A stretch of DNA of 64,000 nucleotides from Nitrospirales bacterium LBB_01 (GCA_004376055.2 CP049016.1:1550001-1614000); one strand, 5' to 3'. Counted from the first letter of the stretch, positions 1 to 9,531 are shown. Notes: generated by a model from the letters alone, not told the origin. Numbers and translations: made by a program.

Positions 1-1
1 T

Positions 2-952
2 TTTATTAAAGTCAACAATACCATGTGCCAGATGCTGGGATATACCGAAGAGGAATTCAAAACCCTCACATATCATGAATTAACCCACAAAGAAGATTTT
101 AATGAGCACAAGAAACTTGTAAGTAAGCTAAGAAATGCCCTAATACCCGCTTATAAGATGGAAAAACGCTACGTCAGGAAAAATGGAGAGGTAATATGGG
201 TAAACGTTATCGCTGATTTAATAAGAGATGAAAACGGTGCTGTTGTGTATGGGATAGGAATGATTGAAAATATTACACACCGCAAGGAAATGGAAATGTC
301 AATTGCCATGTACACAGACCAACTGGAATCAGTGGTACAGGAACGCACAAAGGAATTGCTGGACAGCCTTGATAAACTTCGCTCCCACACTAACGCTATA
401 ATACAGGCCATGTGCGCTGCCGTAGAGGCCAGAGATCCATACACCGCAGGACATCAACTAAGGGTAAGCAAATTGTCCTCTGCTATTGCCGATGAGTTGG
501 GACTTAGCGAACAACAGAAGGAAGGTGTGCTGCTATCGTCTGCAATACACGATCTCGGCAAGATATACGTGCCCTCTGAGATACTCAGCAGGCCGGGCAA
601 GCTGAAAGCCTCCGAGTTTAACCTTATTAAAGAGCATTCGCAGGTCGGGTTTGAAATTTTAAAAGGTATAGATTTTTCCTACCCAGTTGCTCAGATAGTA
701 TTGCAGCATCATGAACGAATGGACGGCTCAGGGTATCCACTTGGGCTTAAGGGCGACGATATTTTGCTTGAAGCAAGGATAATCTGTGTTTCCGATGTGG
801 TTGAAGCGATGGCTAACCACAGGCCGTATCGTCCAGCTCTGGGAATAGAGAAGGCATTAGAGGAGATAACGAAAAATAGCGGTGTTTTATATGACAGCGA
901 CGTCGTCTCGGCATGTGTTTCGGTTTTTAAAAAGTGGTTTAGTTTTACGTAA
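2..952 (+). CDS. PAS/HD-GYP cyclic-di-GMP phosphodiesterase, 5' end outside window
   Basis: Signalling protein predicted to hydrolyse cyclic-di-GMP. The frame is open to the left edge (FIKVNNTMCQMLGY before the first ATG at 23), so the true start lies upstream. The first ~95 residues are the end of a PAS domain with its PAC segment (YVRKNGEVIWVNVIADLIRD). A short coiled linker follows, then an HD-GYP domain with HDLGKIYVP and HHERMDGSGYPLGLKG, which carry the metal-binding HD pair and the GYP signature. HD-GYP proteins usually act in the cytoplasm on c-di-GMP. The sensory input would be in the missing N-terminal part. The assignment to HD-GYP is firm; the signal sensed is unknown. Confidence 0.93.
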   Translation, partial: FIKVNNTMCQMLGYTEEEFKTLTYHELTHKEDFNEHKKLVSKLRNALIPAYKMEKRYVRKNGEVIWVNVIADLIRDENGAVVYGIGMIENITHRKEMEMSIAMYTDQLESVVQERTKELLDSLDKLRSHTNAIIQAMCAAVEARDPYTAGHQLRVSKLSSAIADELGLSEQQKEGVLLSSAIHDLGKIYVPSEILSRPGKLKASEFNLIKEHSQVGFEILKGIDFSYPVAQIVLQHHERMDGSGYPLGLKGDDILLEARIICVSDVVEAMANHRPYRPALGIEKALEEITKNSGVLYDSDVVSACVSVFKKWFSFT

Positions 953-1109
953 ACGAAGCTATAACGTCAACAATTTCCTAATCATCTGATGAAACAAATA
1001 AGAAAATTTTACTATCCGAAAATATAATATCCACATTTTTCTATCCATCGTCCACACCTTGAGTATGACCAGTATCTTTGATATATACTACGGATATGGG
1101 AGTGTTTAT

Positions 1110-2924
1110 ATGAATAAAATGCCGGATAAGTTAAAAACTGTTGCCGCGGCCCCTGGGGTCTATATGTTTAAAAATCAAAAGGAGGTCATCCTTTATGTCG
1201 GTAAGGCACGTGTTCTCAGGAATCGTCTGCGCAGCTATTTTAATTCAAGTATCAAAACTGATCTAAGAAAAACGGCTCTTGTCAGAGAAGCTCATGATTT
1301 TACATTTATCGTGACCGAATCCGAGGTGGAGGCACTTGCTCTTGAGGCTAATCTAATAAAACAGCACCGTCCGAAATATAACATAATCCTCAAAGACGAT
1401 AAAAACTACCCATACCTGAAAGTCACAGTGACCGATAAGTGGCCTAAAATTGACGTTGTACGAAGGGTTCACAACGATGGGAATGTTTACACAGGGCCGT
1501 ATGTATCATCAAGGAGTATGAGAGAAATTTTGGATTTTGTCAAAAAACATTTTCCCCTGCGCACGTGCAACTATCGCCTTGAAAGCATTACACGCCCGTG
1601 TATTGACTACCAGATGGGATTTTGCAGCGCTCCATGTGTGGGACTCATAAGTAAGGACGAGTACATGGAGTATGTTAAAGAAGTAATTGAATTTCTTAAC
1701 GGTAAGCGCCAGACTTTGTTGGATAAACTTACCGAAAAAATGGTTTTTTTGTCGGATTCACTGCAATATGAGGCAGCCGCCAAATACAGAGATAAAATAA
1801 AGGCCATTGCAACCGCATGGGAGATGCAAAAGGTGGTTGACGTTAACTTTGCCGATATGGACGTTTTGGGGCTTTATCACACAGGAACGGAGGGGCTTAT
1901 AAATGTGTTTTTTGTAAGAAACGGCTGTCTAACCGGCGTAAAGGATTTCTACATAAAAGATATCGGTGGAGTTTCTGTAAAAGAGCTGATTTCCACGTTT
2001 ATACAACAATTTTATAATAAGGACATCTATCCGCCGTCTGAGATTGTCGTAAATGAAAGACCCGAGCACAGAGAGACACTGATGAAGTGGCTTAAGAAAA
2101 AACGCGGCACAGTTGTCAAAATAACAGTGCCTAAAGACGACAAAAAATTGAACTTGCTTAAGATGGCAAATGAAAACGCTGCGACATCTTTTAAACTGCG
2201 TCAGGGCAGCTCGGATGCGTATATACTGGATGAGCTTAGTTACCGGCTTAAACTAAGTAAAACTCCGGTCTCAATTGGAGCCTTTGATATTTCCACCATA
2301 TCGGGCAGTGAATCAGTTGGAGCTTTCATATTTTGGCAAAACGGGGGTTTTAGAAAGGAATTTTACAGGCATTTGAAAATACAAACCGTTACAGGCATAG
2401 ATGACTACTCTATGATGCGTGAAACCTTTGAGCGTACCGCAAAAAACCTCAACCAAAACTTCCCGGAGCTTGTAATAATTGACGGAGGACGCGGTCAGCT
2501 TGAGGCTGCCATTAAAGCACTACATGATTTAAGCACCTATAACATACTTAATTTAAATGAAACAATTGTTATCTCAATAGCGAAAAAACCAGACCGTGCT
2601 TTTTTTCATGATAAAACCAGAAAACCTCTAAACATAGAGGACGGACTTCCGTCATCGTTATTTCTAAAGCGAATCCGTGATGAGGTGCATCGGTTTGCCA
2701 TAACGTATCACAAGAAACTCAGGGCAAAGCGGGTTATAGAATCACCGCTTGAGAAAATTACCGGAATTTCAAAAAAGCGTAGAATTGCACTTCTTAAACA
2801 TTTTGATGGCATTACCTCAATAAGAAACGCCACAGTTGAGGAAATCTCACAGATAGACGGGTTTAATAAAAAACTTGCAGAAATAGTTTTGAAGGGCTTA
2901 CAAAAAGTCACGGATTTAGTCTAA
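1110..2924 (+). CDS. uvrC: excinuclease ABC subunit C
   Basis: UvrC makes the dual incision in nucleotide excision repair together with UvrAB. The order of domains is canonical: an N-terminal GIY-YIG nuclease (PGVYMFKN, ILYVGKA, LRNRLRSYF), a UVR motif around residues 200-235 (LQYEAAAKYRDKI), a C-terminal RNase H-like nuclease (GAFDIST, VIIDGGRGQLEAA, IRDEVHRFAITYHKK) and terminal helix-hairpin-helix repeats. The length of ~604 residues is normal. I chose the ATG at 1110 because GGGAG lies 7 nt upstream and the GIY-YIG domain starts soon after; an in-frame ATG at 1059 would add 17 atypical residues. Confidence 0.96.
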   Translation: MNKMPDKLKTVAAAPGVYMFKNQKEVILYVGKARVLRNRLRSYFNSSIKTDLRKTALVREAHDFTFIVTESEVEALALEANLIKQHRPKYNIILKDDKNYPYLKVTVTDKWPKIDVVRRVHNDGNVYTGPYVSSRSMREILDFVKKHFPLRTCNYRLESITRPCIDYQMGFCSAPCVGLISKDEYMEYVKEVIEFLNGKRQTLLDKLTEKMVFLSDSLQYEAAAKYRDKIKAIATAWEMQKVVDVNFADMDVLGLYHTGTEGLINVFFVRNGCLTGVKDFYIKDIGGVSVKELISTFIQQFYNKDIYPPSEIVVNERPEHRETLMKWLKKKRGTVVKITVPKDDKKLNLLKMANENAATSFKLRQGSSDAYILDELSYRLKLSKTPVSIGAFDISTISGSESVGAFIFWQNGGFRKEFYRHLKIQTVTGIDDYSMMRETFERTAKNLNQNFPELVIIDGGRGQLEAAIKALHDLSTYNILNLNETIVISIAKKPDRAFFHDKTRKPLNIEDGLPSSLFLKRIRDEVHRFAITYHKKLRAKRVIESPLEKITGISKKRRIALLKHFDGITSIRNATVEEISQIDGFNKKLAEIVLKGLQKVTDLV

Positions 2925-2960
2925 AATACTAAATTGTAAATAATTAAGGGGGAAATATAG

Positions 2961-3893
2961 ATGAAATTAGTAATATCAGGCTCAGTAGCGTTTGACAGGA
3001 TTATGGATTTTCCGGGTAAGTTTTCAGATCACATCCTTTCGGATAAGTTAAACAATATAAACGTCTGTTTTATGATAAACACTGTAAAGGAAAACTTTGG
3101 CGGCACTGCCGGTAACATTGCCTACACGCTGTCTCTTCTGGGTGAAACTCCGATTTTAATTTCTCAGGCAGGCAGGGACTTTGAGGCGTATCACTATTGG
3201 CTTAAGTCTAACAACATCCCCACAGAATACATAAAGATATACAGAGCAGAGTTGACGGCAGGTGCTTACATTACAACTGACAGCTCCGATAACCAGATAA
3301 CGACTTTTAATCCAGGAGCTATGAAATTCCCGTCCACATATGATTTTGACTCTCTTGATCCTGCCGATACACTGGCAATTATAGCTCCGGGAAATCTTGA
3401 TGACATGCTTAACTTTAGCCGTGTTTATAAACAAAAGGGGATCAAATATATATTTGACCCCGGACAATCACTCCCTGCGTGGAATGGTGAGAGCCTGATA
3501 GAAATGATAACAGGCGCATACATTTTCATAAGCAATGACTATGAATTAAACCTTACCATGGAAAAAACATCAAAAACACTTGCCGATTTACTAACACTCT
3601 GTAAAACCGTGATTACCACAAAGGGTGAGCATGGCTCGTCAATTCACACACTTAAGGACGGCAGCGTAAACACAGAGGAGATTCCAATAGTGAAAGCCGA
3701 CAAGCTAAGCGACCCAACAGGTGCCGGCGATGCCTATAGGGGAGGACTTCTTAAAGGACTTGCCGCAGACATTAACTATCTAAAAGTGGCTTGTGATATG
3801 GGGGCAGCAGCAGCCTCGTTTTGTGTGGAGGCCTCTGGGCCTCAGAACTTTAAATTTACACAAGAAGAATTTAACAAGCGATTTCAGAAGTAG
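2961..3893 (+). CDS. PfkB-family carbohydrate/nucleoside kinase
   Basis: ATP-dependent kinase of the ribokinase/PfkB fold. It shows the N-terminal glycine-rich substrate signature (ENFGGTAGNIAYTLSLLG) and the C-terminal anion-hole and catalytic signature DPTGAGDAYRGG, with the catalytic Asp in GAGD. 310 residues is typical. A strong GGGGGA ribosome site precedes the ATG at 2961, and the gene starts 37 nt after uvrC. The substrate cannot be fixed from sequence: adenosine kinase-like and sugar kinase members share these motifs, though the wide GGTAGN motif leans to the adenosine/nucleoside kinase side. Confidence 0.85.
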   Translation: MKLVISGSVAFDRIMDFPGKFSDHILSDKLNNINVCFMINTVKENFGGTAGNIAYTLSLLGETPILISQAGRDFEAYHYWLKSNNIPTEYIKIYRAELTAGAYITTDSSDNQITTFNPGAMKFPSTYDFDSLDPADTLAIIAPGNLDDMLNFSRVYKQKGIKYIFDPGQSLPAWNGESLIEMITGAYIFISNDYELNLTMEKTSKTLADLLTLCKTVITTKGEHGSSIHTLKDGSVNTEEIPIVKADKLSDPTGAGDAYRGGLLKGLAADINYLKVACDMGAAAASFCVEASGPQNFKFTQEEFNKRFQK

Positions 3894-3927
3894 AAAAGCC
3901 AATGGAGATTGTCACTCATTGGAGGTA

Positions 3928-5424
3928 ATGCCCGGCAGGAGGGATTTTCTATATATTGCGCAAAGTGGTAAAATCCCGCCGCTTTATACAGAGATTCCTT
4001 ACAAAAGTCCGGCCAGTTATTATGCGGCAGTTGCCGGCAAAAACTCATTCCTTTTGGAAAGCGTAAAGGGAAACTTTAACATTGCCCGGTACTCTTACGT
4101 TGGATTTGCCCCGTACTTAACTTTAATATACAAAGATTCCTCTCTTTATGTTAAATCCGATGAGGGAGATGCAATATCTTACAGAAACCCGTTAAATCGT
4201 CTGAGAGAACTTCTTGAGGCTTACCCGCAGCATCATAACCCTGAGTTACCGCCGTTTCAGGGGGGAGCTTGCGGGATGCTTAGTTATGACTTTGTGCGAT
4301 TTCTGGAAAAAATCCCAAAGACCGCCGCTGATGACTTAGAAATTCCCGATGCTCACTTTTTTATGATTGACAGACTTTTCTCGTTTGACCATAAACAAAA
4401 GAGGGGATGGTTTATCCTCTGTCCGGGGGTAAGGGAGTACAAATTCGGCTTCAATGTGCTTGACGTTGACCTCGGCGCTCTTTATGACGAGGCATCTGCT
4501 GAAATGAAACACTTTTTACAAACGGCTCTAAGAGACATCCCTGATGAGCCTGAAATCTTGCCTTACAGCGGGGTTAAACCTGAAATCATAAACAGCGATG
4601 GGGATAAGTCCCGATACATGGAGATGGTAAGCCGCACTCTTGAGTATATTAGAGCCGGGGATATTTTTCAAGCGAATCTTTCTCAGCGAATTTCAGCCAA
4701 AATTAACGATGCCGACCCGTGGCAGATATATCTGAAACTCTCAGCTATAAATCCATCCCCGTTTGCCTGTTACTTTGATTTTGATGACTATAAGATAGTC
4801 AGCTCATCACCTGAGAGGCTGATACGCGTAAACCTCTCTGATGGAACAAGTCCGGTTACGACAGACACAAGGCCGATAGCGGGCACACGGCCAAGGGGCA
4901 GCGATTTCTCGGAGGATGAAAAACTTACTGCCGAACTTCTGCTTAATGAAAAAGAGCGTGCCGAGCATATTATGCTGATAGATTTGGAAAGGAACGACAT
5001 TGGGCGGGTTTGCGACTATGGAAGCGTGCTGGTGGATGAGATGATGATAACTGAGGCATATTCCCACGTAATCCACATCGTGTCAAATGTAACCGGAGAG
5101 CTTAAACCGGATAAGGATTGTTTTGACGTCATACGAGCGGTGTTTCCGGGAGGCACAATAACCGGAGTGCCAAAGGTGCGCTGCATGGAGATAATTGACG
5201 AACTTGAGCCTGTCCTAAGAGGCCCCTATACCGGCTCATGCGGTTATATTGGTTACGGTAAAAACATGGACTTAAACATAATCATCAGGACATTTGTAAT
5301 AAAAGACGGCTTTGCCCATCTTCAGGTAGGAGCCGGCATCGTCGCCGATTCCGTGCCGGAAAAGGAATATTTTGAAACTCTGAAAAAAGCGGAGGCTCTC
5401 ATTCTGACCCTCAATACTAGTTAG
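3928..5424 (+). CDS. chorismate-utilising enzyme, component I (TrpE/PabB family)
   Basis: Aminates chorismate to anthranilate (TrpE) or aminodeoxychorismate (PabB). The N-terminal part has the LLES motif (FLLESVKGNFNIARYSYVG). The C-terminal chorismate-binding domain has PIAGTRPRG, ERAEHIMLIDLERNDIGRV, FPGGTITGVPKVR and GPYTGSCGYIGYG. The residue in PI-A-GT is Ala, as in TrpE; classical PabB has Lys there, though some PabB proteins lack it. The DLNIIIRT motif is more PabB-like, so the function is left open. No glutaminase partner is adjacent. The start is uncertain: ATG 3928 is only 2 nt from a GGAGG, and TTG 3919 is an alternative. Confidence 0.88.
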   Translation: MPGRRDFLYIAQSGKIPPLYTEIPYKSPASYYAAVAGKNSFLLESVKGNFNIARYSYVGFAPYLTLIYKDSSLYVKSDEGDAISYRNPLNRLRELLEAYPQHHNPELPPFQGGACGMLSYDFVRFLEKIPKTAADDLEIPDAHFFMIDRLFSFDHKQKRGWFILCPGVREYKFGFNVLDVDLGALYDEASAEMKHFLQTALRDIPDEPEILPYSGVKPEIINSDGDKSRYMEMVSRTLEYIRAGDIFQANLSQRISAKINDADPWQIYLKLSAINPSPFACYFDFDDYKIVSSSPERLIRVNLSDGTSPVTTDTRPIAGTRPRGSDFSEDEKLTAELLLNEKERAEHIMLIDLERNDIGRVCDYGSVLVDEMMITEAYSHVIHIVSNVTGELKPDKDCFDVIRAVFPGGTITGVPKVRCMEIIDELEPVLRGPYTGSCGYIGYGKNMDLNIIIRTFVIKDGFAHLQVGAGIVADSVPEKEYFETLKKAEALILTLNTS

Positions 5425-5446
5425 TTACTAAGGAAAACAGGCATGA

Positions 5447-5524
5447 TTAACCAATCTTTTTAGGATAAATCAGCGATAAAACTACGGCGCCGCCAAGAAA
5501 CGAAAACAGGACAGCAAGACTCAT
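5447..5524 (-). CDS. possible 25-residue single-pass membrane peptide
   Basis: Very short minus-strand ORF: ATG, a hydrophobic stretch (SLAVLFSFLGGAVVLSL), then a basic tail (YPKKIG) and stop. The same frame stays open for 15 codons upstream (ending SSYHVSPA), so it could also be the remnant of a longer membrane protein. No ribosome site is obvious. It could be chance; it is listed because the residue pattern is that of a real membrane segment in an otherwise empty 325-bp gap. Confidence 0.2.
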   Translation of the reverse strand: MSLAVLFSFLGGAVVLSLIYPKKIG

Positions 5525-5551
5525 AGCAGGCGATACATGGTAACTGCTTTT

Positions 5552-5587
5552 GGGAAGGGTTACAATTCCTTCCCTATTCTATTTTTT
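5552..5587 (+). terminator. stem-loop followed by T-run
   Basis: GGGAAGG (5552-5558) pairs with CCTTCCC (5568-5574) across a 9-nt loop, and TATTCTATTTTTT follows. It lies 128 nt after the chorismate enzyme and upstream of the TerC gene. It may end the upstream operon or attenuate the downstream one. Confidence 0.4.
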
Positions 5588-5749
5588 AATTTATGAGGAA
5601 AATTATATTAAAGTACTCACCTTGCAAAAAAGAAAATGATTGATTTATAATTGTTCTTAGCATACAACTGATGCCGCTATACAATCAGAGCCAAACGGTT
5701 TTTAGCGCACTCAGGCAATATCTTGTTTATTGCAAGAGGAGGTTTAATT

Positions 5750-6700
5750 TTGCTTTTTGGATATTCTGTACTAACAGTTGTAACATTTATTATTTTAATA
5801 ATTGTCTCATTAGTAATTGATCTATATTCAAGCAATAGTAACAAGCCATTGTCGTTTAAAAATGCAGCAGTCAGGTCTTCTCTATGGATTTTCCTATCTC
5901 TGGGTTTTGCATTGTTCATAGCAAAGACTAACAGCATAGAAAAATCTCTTCTTTTTATTTCAGGGTACCTTATAGAACTTTCACTATCAGTTGATAATTT
6001 ATTTGTTTTCATGGCAATATTTTCAAGTTTTTCAATAAAAAATGAATATCAACACAGAATTCTTTATTATGGAATACTTGGTGCCATAGTTTTTAGAATA
6101 GTCTTTATTGCAATCGGCACTTCTCTCATATTGCTTGGCAAATGGGTTTTGGCATTTTTTGGCATATTTGTCATATGGACAGCATGGCAGATGTATAGAC
6201 ATATGGATACTAAAAAGGATGTGATTGTTGATTATAGCGGTCACTGGTCAGTGAAATTAGCCAGACGTTTTTTTCGCATACATCATCATATTAAAGAAAA
6301 TGAGTTTTTTACAAAAATTGGAGGTTTTTGGCATTTAACGCCCATGTTTTTATGTCTGATAGTAATTGAAATTGCTGACCTGATGTTTGCAATAGATTCC
6401 GTACCTGCAGTCATTGCTATAACGCAGGACCCCTTTTTGGTTTATACATCAAATATTTTTGCTATTTTGGGGCTTCGCTCTATGTATTTTATGTTAGTGT
6501 CAGCCAAGGGTCATTTAGTCCATTTAGAAAAAAGCGTGATTGCTATTCTTTTCTTTGTAGGTGTTAAAATGCTTCTTGACGTTTTTAATGTCATTCACAT
6601 AATACCCAACATTAGCCTTATGATTGTGTTTATTTTATTAATGTCCGGTATAATATTTTCTCTCACTCATCCTAATAAGCATAACACACCGAAGAATTGA
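5750..6700 (+). CDS. TerC/Alx-family integral membrane protein
   Basis: Polytopic inner-membrane protein of the TerC family, members of which are implicated in tellurite resistance and metal (Mn) export. The family signature acidic residues in membrane helices are visible: SLSVDNLFVFMAIFSSF and IEIADLMFAIDSVPAVIAI, followed by NIFAILGLRSMYF. About eight or nine hydrophobic segments are present over 316 residues. The start is a TTG at 5750, decided by a perfect AGGAGG (5737-5742) 7 nt upstream; the in-frame TTG at 5723 has no such site. It stands alone, so the transported ion is unknown. Confidence 0.88.
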   Translation: MLFGYSVLTVVTFIILIIVSLVIDLYSSNSNKPLSFKNAAVRSSLWIFLSLGFALFIAKTNSIEKSLLFISGYLIELSLSVDNLFVFMAIFSSFSIKNEYQHRILYYGILGAIVFRIVFIAIGTSLILLGKWVLAFFGIFVIWTAWQMYRHMDTKKDVIVDYSGHWSVKLARRFFRIHHHIKENEFFTKIGGFWHLTPMFLCLIVIEIADLMFAIDSVPAVIAITQDPFLVYTSNIFAILGLRSMYFMLVSAKGHLVHLEKSVIAILFFVGVKMLLDVFNVIHIIPNISLMIVFILLMSGIIFSLTHPNKHNTPKN

Positions 6701-6766
6701 GCAAATTACTCTGTAAAAAAATCCCAGTTCTACAAGTCTTAATCTAAAGCGGATGCCTTTCTCATG

Positions 6767-7279
6767 TTATCCGAATATATCCCTGACATTAACTGCAAGC
6801 CCTTCTATGACTTTAGACGTAACCACGCCTTCAAGTGCCGCAGAGGAATACAGTCTGTACTTATTATCTTCAATGGTTAATATCTGAATCGTTTGCAGCT
6901 CCGGCATCACTATCCAGTACTCCGGCACCCTGTATCTTTCATAGATAGCCTTCTTAATCTCGGTATCCTTTTCGTAACTGCCCGGAGATATTATCTCACA
7001 AACCATATCCGGTACGCCTCTTATCCAATCCTGGATGATACTCATGTTCTCTTTCCTGATAAACAGTAAATCAGGCTGGAGCCTGTTAATTCCCTCTTCA
7101 AAGATTACGTCAAGTGGTGATATGTATAATTTCCCTAAATTATGTTTTTCTAAGTGAAACAGTATTTTCTTTGCTATCTCTGTAACAACATCCTGATGAC
7201 GTCTAAATGGACTGGGCCCCATGATTTCCTCTCCGTTAATGATTTCCGTTAAATCTAAATCTCTCTCTATGGTATCCAT
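6767..7279 (-). CDS. Uma2-family (DUF820) putative restriction-fold nuclease
   Basis: Protein of 170 residues of the Uma2/DUF820 family, which has a PD-(D/E)XK nuclease fold; its cellular role is not established. The core is QPDLLFI, then VCEIISPGSYEKDTEIKKAIYERYRVPEYWIV, with the E..SPG..D..K..Y.. pattern of the family. A close paralogue lies at 20093-20605. There is no Shine-Dalgarno; TATACT (7286-7291) is 6 nt before the ATG. It follows the polyamine genes on the same strand with a 69-nt gap but probably has its own promoter. Confidence 0.8.
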   Translation of the reverse strand: MDTIERDLDLTEIINGEEIMGPSPFRRHQDVVTEIAKKILFHLEKHNLGKLYISPLDVIFEEGINRLQPDLLFIRKENMSIIQDWIRGVPDMVCEIISPGSYEKDTEIKKAIYERYRVPEYWIVMPELQTIQILTIEDNKYRLYSSAALEGVVTSKVIEGLAVNVRDIFG

Positions 7280-7285
7280 AATGAA

Positions 7286-7291
7286 AGTATA
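7286..7291 (-). promoter_or_regulatory. -10-like hexamer at leaderless start of Uma2 gene
   Basis: TATACT on the minus strand, then 6 nt, then ATG at 7279. If used, transcription would start at or within a base or two of the start codon. Confidence 0.4.
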
Positions 7292-7347
7292 TCAACAGAG
7301 TTATGGTTTTGTCTATAACGAAAAGACTCTGTCACCCGGCAAACACC

Positions 7348-8181
7348 CTACCACTTAAGCTCTCTGTTGATTAACTTCTTATAGAACTTTTTTGTAACAA
7401 ATAGGCGCTCGTGGATTTCATCGTCATAGTATTTAGTTTCTATTTCAAAGGGATGCCTCATCACACGCGGGTCAAGACCGCTTGTGCCAACTGCAAAAGC
7501 CCACCAGTTGCCGGGATACGTGGCTATGCACTGTGTGTATAAGTCCACAACTGGAAAAACTTTTTTAAGATTTTCCTGCATCTCTATCACAATGTCTTTG
7601 TGAAAGTGAAGCGATTCTGTGTGCGTTACAAACATTCCGTTTGAGTTCATTGAGTTTTTTACGTTGTCAAAAAACTCTTTAGTAAAAAGTGTTCGGGCAA
7701 AACCAATAACGTCTGTAGAGTCAACTATCGTTATGTCTATGTTTTTAACGCTTCTAACAAACTCGGCGCCATCCATGACTTTTATCTCAACTTTCGGGTC
7801 ATCTACCTTTTCTGAAACTGACGGAAAAAACTCCTTAGAGACCCTGATAACGGCCTCGTCTATCTCAACAAAATATACCTTTTCTACACTTTTGTGCTTT
7901 AGCACCTCTTTTACCACGCCGCCATCGCCGCCACCTATTACGACCACCCGCTTAGGCTCCGGATGAGCGTGCATCACAATTTGGGTAATAATCTCATGAT
8001 AAAACAGCTCATCCCTATCCGTTATCTGGACGATTCCGTCTAACAAAAGCATCCGCCCGAAGAAAGGATTTTGTATTACGGTTAACTCCTGAAATTTGCT
8101 TTTTTCCTTGTGAAGGATTTTCTCCACCTCATACGTGTGAGCAATCGGTGAGTATGGCTCCTGTTCAATAAATTTTATCAT
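7348..8181 (-). CDS. speE: polyamine aminopropyltransferase (spermidine synthase)
   Basis: Transfers an aminopropyl group from decarboxylated S-adenosylmethionine to putrescine. Motifs: LLLDGIVQITDRDELFYHE, VVVIGGGDGGVVKEVLKH, VYFVEIDEAVI, VMDGAEFV and IVDSTDVIG; the DSTD motif carries the catalytic Asp. 277 residues is the short bacterial form. AAAGGAGG lies upstream of the ATG. It sits 35 nt downstream of the PLP decarboxylase on the same strand, so the two probably form a polyamine operon. The product could also be a related triamine. Confidence 0.93.
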   Translation of the reverse strand: MIKFIEQEPYSPIAHTYEVEKILHKEKSKFQELTVIQNPFFGRMLLLDGIVQITDRDELFYHEIITQIVMHAHPEPKRVVVIGGGDGGVVKEVLKHKSVEKVYFVEIDEAVIRVSKEFFPSVSEKVDDPKVEIKVMDGAEFVRSVKNIDITIVDSTDVIGFARTLFTKEFFDNVKNSMNSNGMFVTHTESLHFHKDIVIEMQENLKKVFPVVDLYTQCIATYPGNWWAFAVGTSGLDPRVMRHPFEIETKYYDDEIHERLFVTKKFYKKLINRELKW

Positions 8182-8216
8182 TTTAGACGCTGCCTCCTTT
8201 TATCATTTTAAACGTT

Positions 8217-9380
8217 TTATACGATTACAGTGTGCGGTATGGCACAGCCGTTAAACTCCGATGCGTAGGAAATTGTATATGCTCCGCCGGAAAGAATAAG
8301 AACTATATCGCCGGGTTCGGGCTCATTTAGATACACGTTTTTATCTATGACGTCAAAGCTGTCACAGCTTGGCCCGGCAAGCACCCAGTGCTGTTTTGCT
8401 GCTGTATGCGGTGTGGTTTCAACGATATAGCTGTACTTAATTCCGCCAATGCTCTCCATCAGTCCGTTAAACACTCCGACATCAATATAGAGCCATTTCT
8501 CGTTTAACCTGTCCGCCTTACCGGTTACTCTGGATACCATAATGCCGGCATCACCTACCATAGAGCGCCCGGGCTCAAGATGAATCTCCATAGTGCGGCC
8601 AAATCTCTGTGCGATTAGTTTATTGATGTTTTGCTCAATTATCTGCACACCGGGTACATCTCTCGTATATTTTATCGGATACCCACCACCAACATTAAGC
8701 ACACTCAGAGAGACCCCGGCTGATGCCGCCATATCAAAGACAAGCCCTGCCTTATCCACCGCTATGTTCCAGTTATATACGTTGTTACACTGCGAGCCAA
8801 CATGAAAAGTGACCCCGACTGGATTTAGACCATAATCTTTAGACATGAGGATTAATGAAAGCGCATCGTCAATTTCCACCCCAAACTTTTTGCTTAATGG
8901 CCACTCGCTGCCTTCATTGGGGACGGAAAGCCGCACATAGACACTGCTGCCCGGAGCATGCACCGATATTTTTTTGACCTCAGTCGTTGAATCCAATGAA
9001 AACATTCGTATGCCGTAGCTATAAGCGGCTGCGATGAAATCCGGAATTTTAACCGGATTACTTGATATAATTCTATCAGGCGCAATGTTAAGGGCAGCCA
9101 ACACGTTTAACTCACCTGTCGATGATATCTCAAACCCGAGGCTTTGCCGGTTTAGGAAATCCAAAACCTCAGTGGCAGGATTAGCCTTTACAGCATAGAA
9201 CACCTTACTATTTTGTATCCCTCTGCCTATAGTTGCGGCATTTCTGGCAAGTTTATCGCCATCAATAACCAGACACGGAGTTTTCACAAGACCAGAGTCA
9301 ATGTAGTTGAGAGTTTTTAAAAAAGTTGTCTTATCAACAAGTTTTGCCAATGACTCATCTATGATAAATGTCCTAACCAT
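8217..9380 (-). CDS. PLP-dependent fold-III decarboxylase (ornithine/diamino-acid type)
   Basis: Group IV amino-acid decarboxylase, probably forming putrescine from ornithine (or cadaverine from lysine) for the adjacent speE product. Seen: FYAVKAN with the PLP-binding Lys, GVTFHVGSQ, VLNVGGGYP, HLEPGRSMV, and the C-terminal AGPSCDSFDVI with the catalytic Cys-Asp of ODC-type enzymes. ~387 residues fits ODC; biosynthetic DAP decarboxylases are usually longer. I prefer the ATG at 9380 (GAGGG 10 nt upstream) to the GTG at 9389. Arginine decarboxylases of this fold are much larger, so that role is unlikely. Confidence 0.87.
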   Translation of the reverse strand: MVRTFIIDESLAKLVDKTTFLKTLNYIDSGLVKTPCLVIDGDKLARNAATIGRGIQNSKVFYAVKANPATEVLDFLNRQSLGFEISSTGELNVLAALNIAPDRIISSNPVKIPDFIAAAYSYGIRMFSLDSTTEVKKISVHAPGSSVYVRLSVPNEGSEWPLSKKFGVEIDDALSLILMSKDYGLNPVGVTFHVGSQCNNVYNWNIAVDKAGLVFDMAASAGVSLSVLNVGGGYPIKYTRDVPGVQIIEQNINKLIAQRFGRTMEIHLEPGRSMVGDAGIMVSRVTGKADRLNEKWLYIDVGVFNGLMESIGGIKYSYIVETTPHTAAKQHWVLAGPSCDSFDVIDKNVYLNEPEPGDIVLILSGGAYTISYASEFNGCAIPHTVIV

Positions 9381-9531
9381 TATACACACACCCTCTCTCT
9401 CTGATGATATAGACCAATTGGATGGTAATTATAACAAAAAAAGCCCATTAAAAACACGGATGCGGATAAAATTGATTTTTGCGGACTCTGAAGGGCACAT
9501 GGATATACTTGTTTTTTTTTGGGTTAAGAAT

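Noticed and set aside
5723-5749. Upstream TTG start for the TerC gene
   Set aside because: The AGGAGG at 5737-5742 lies inside that extension and correctly serves the TTG at 5750.
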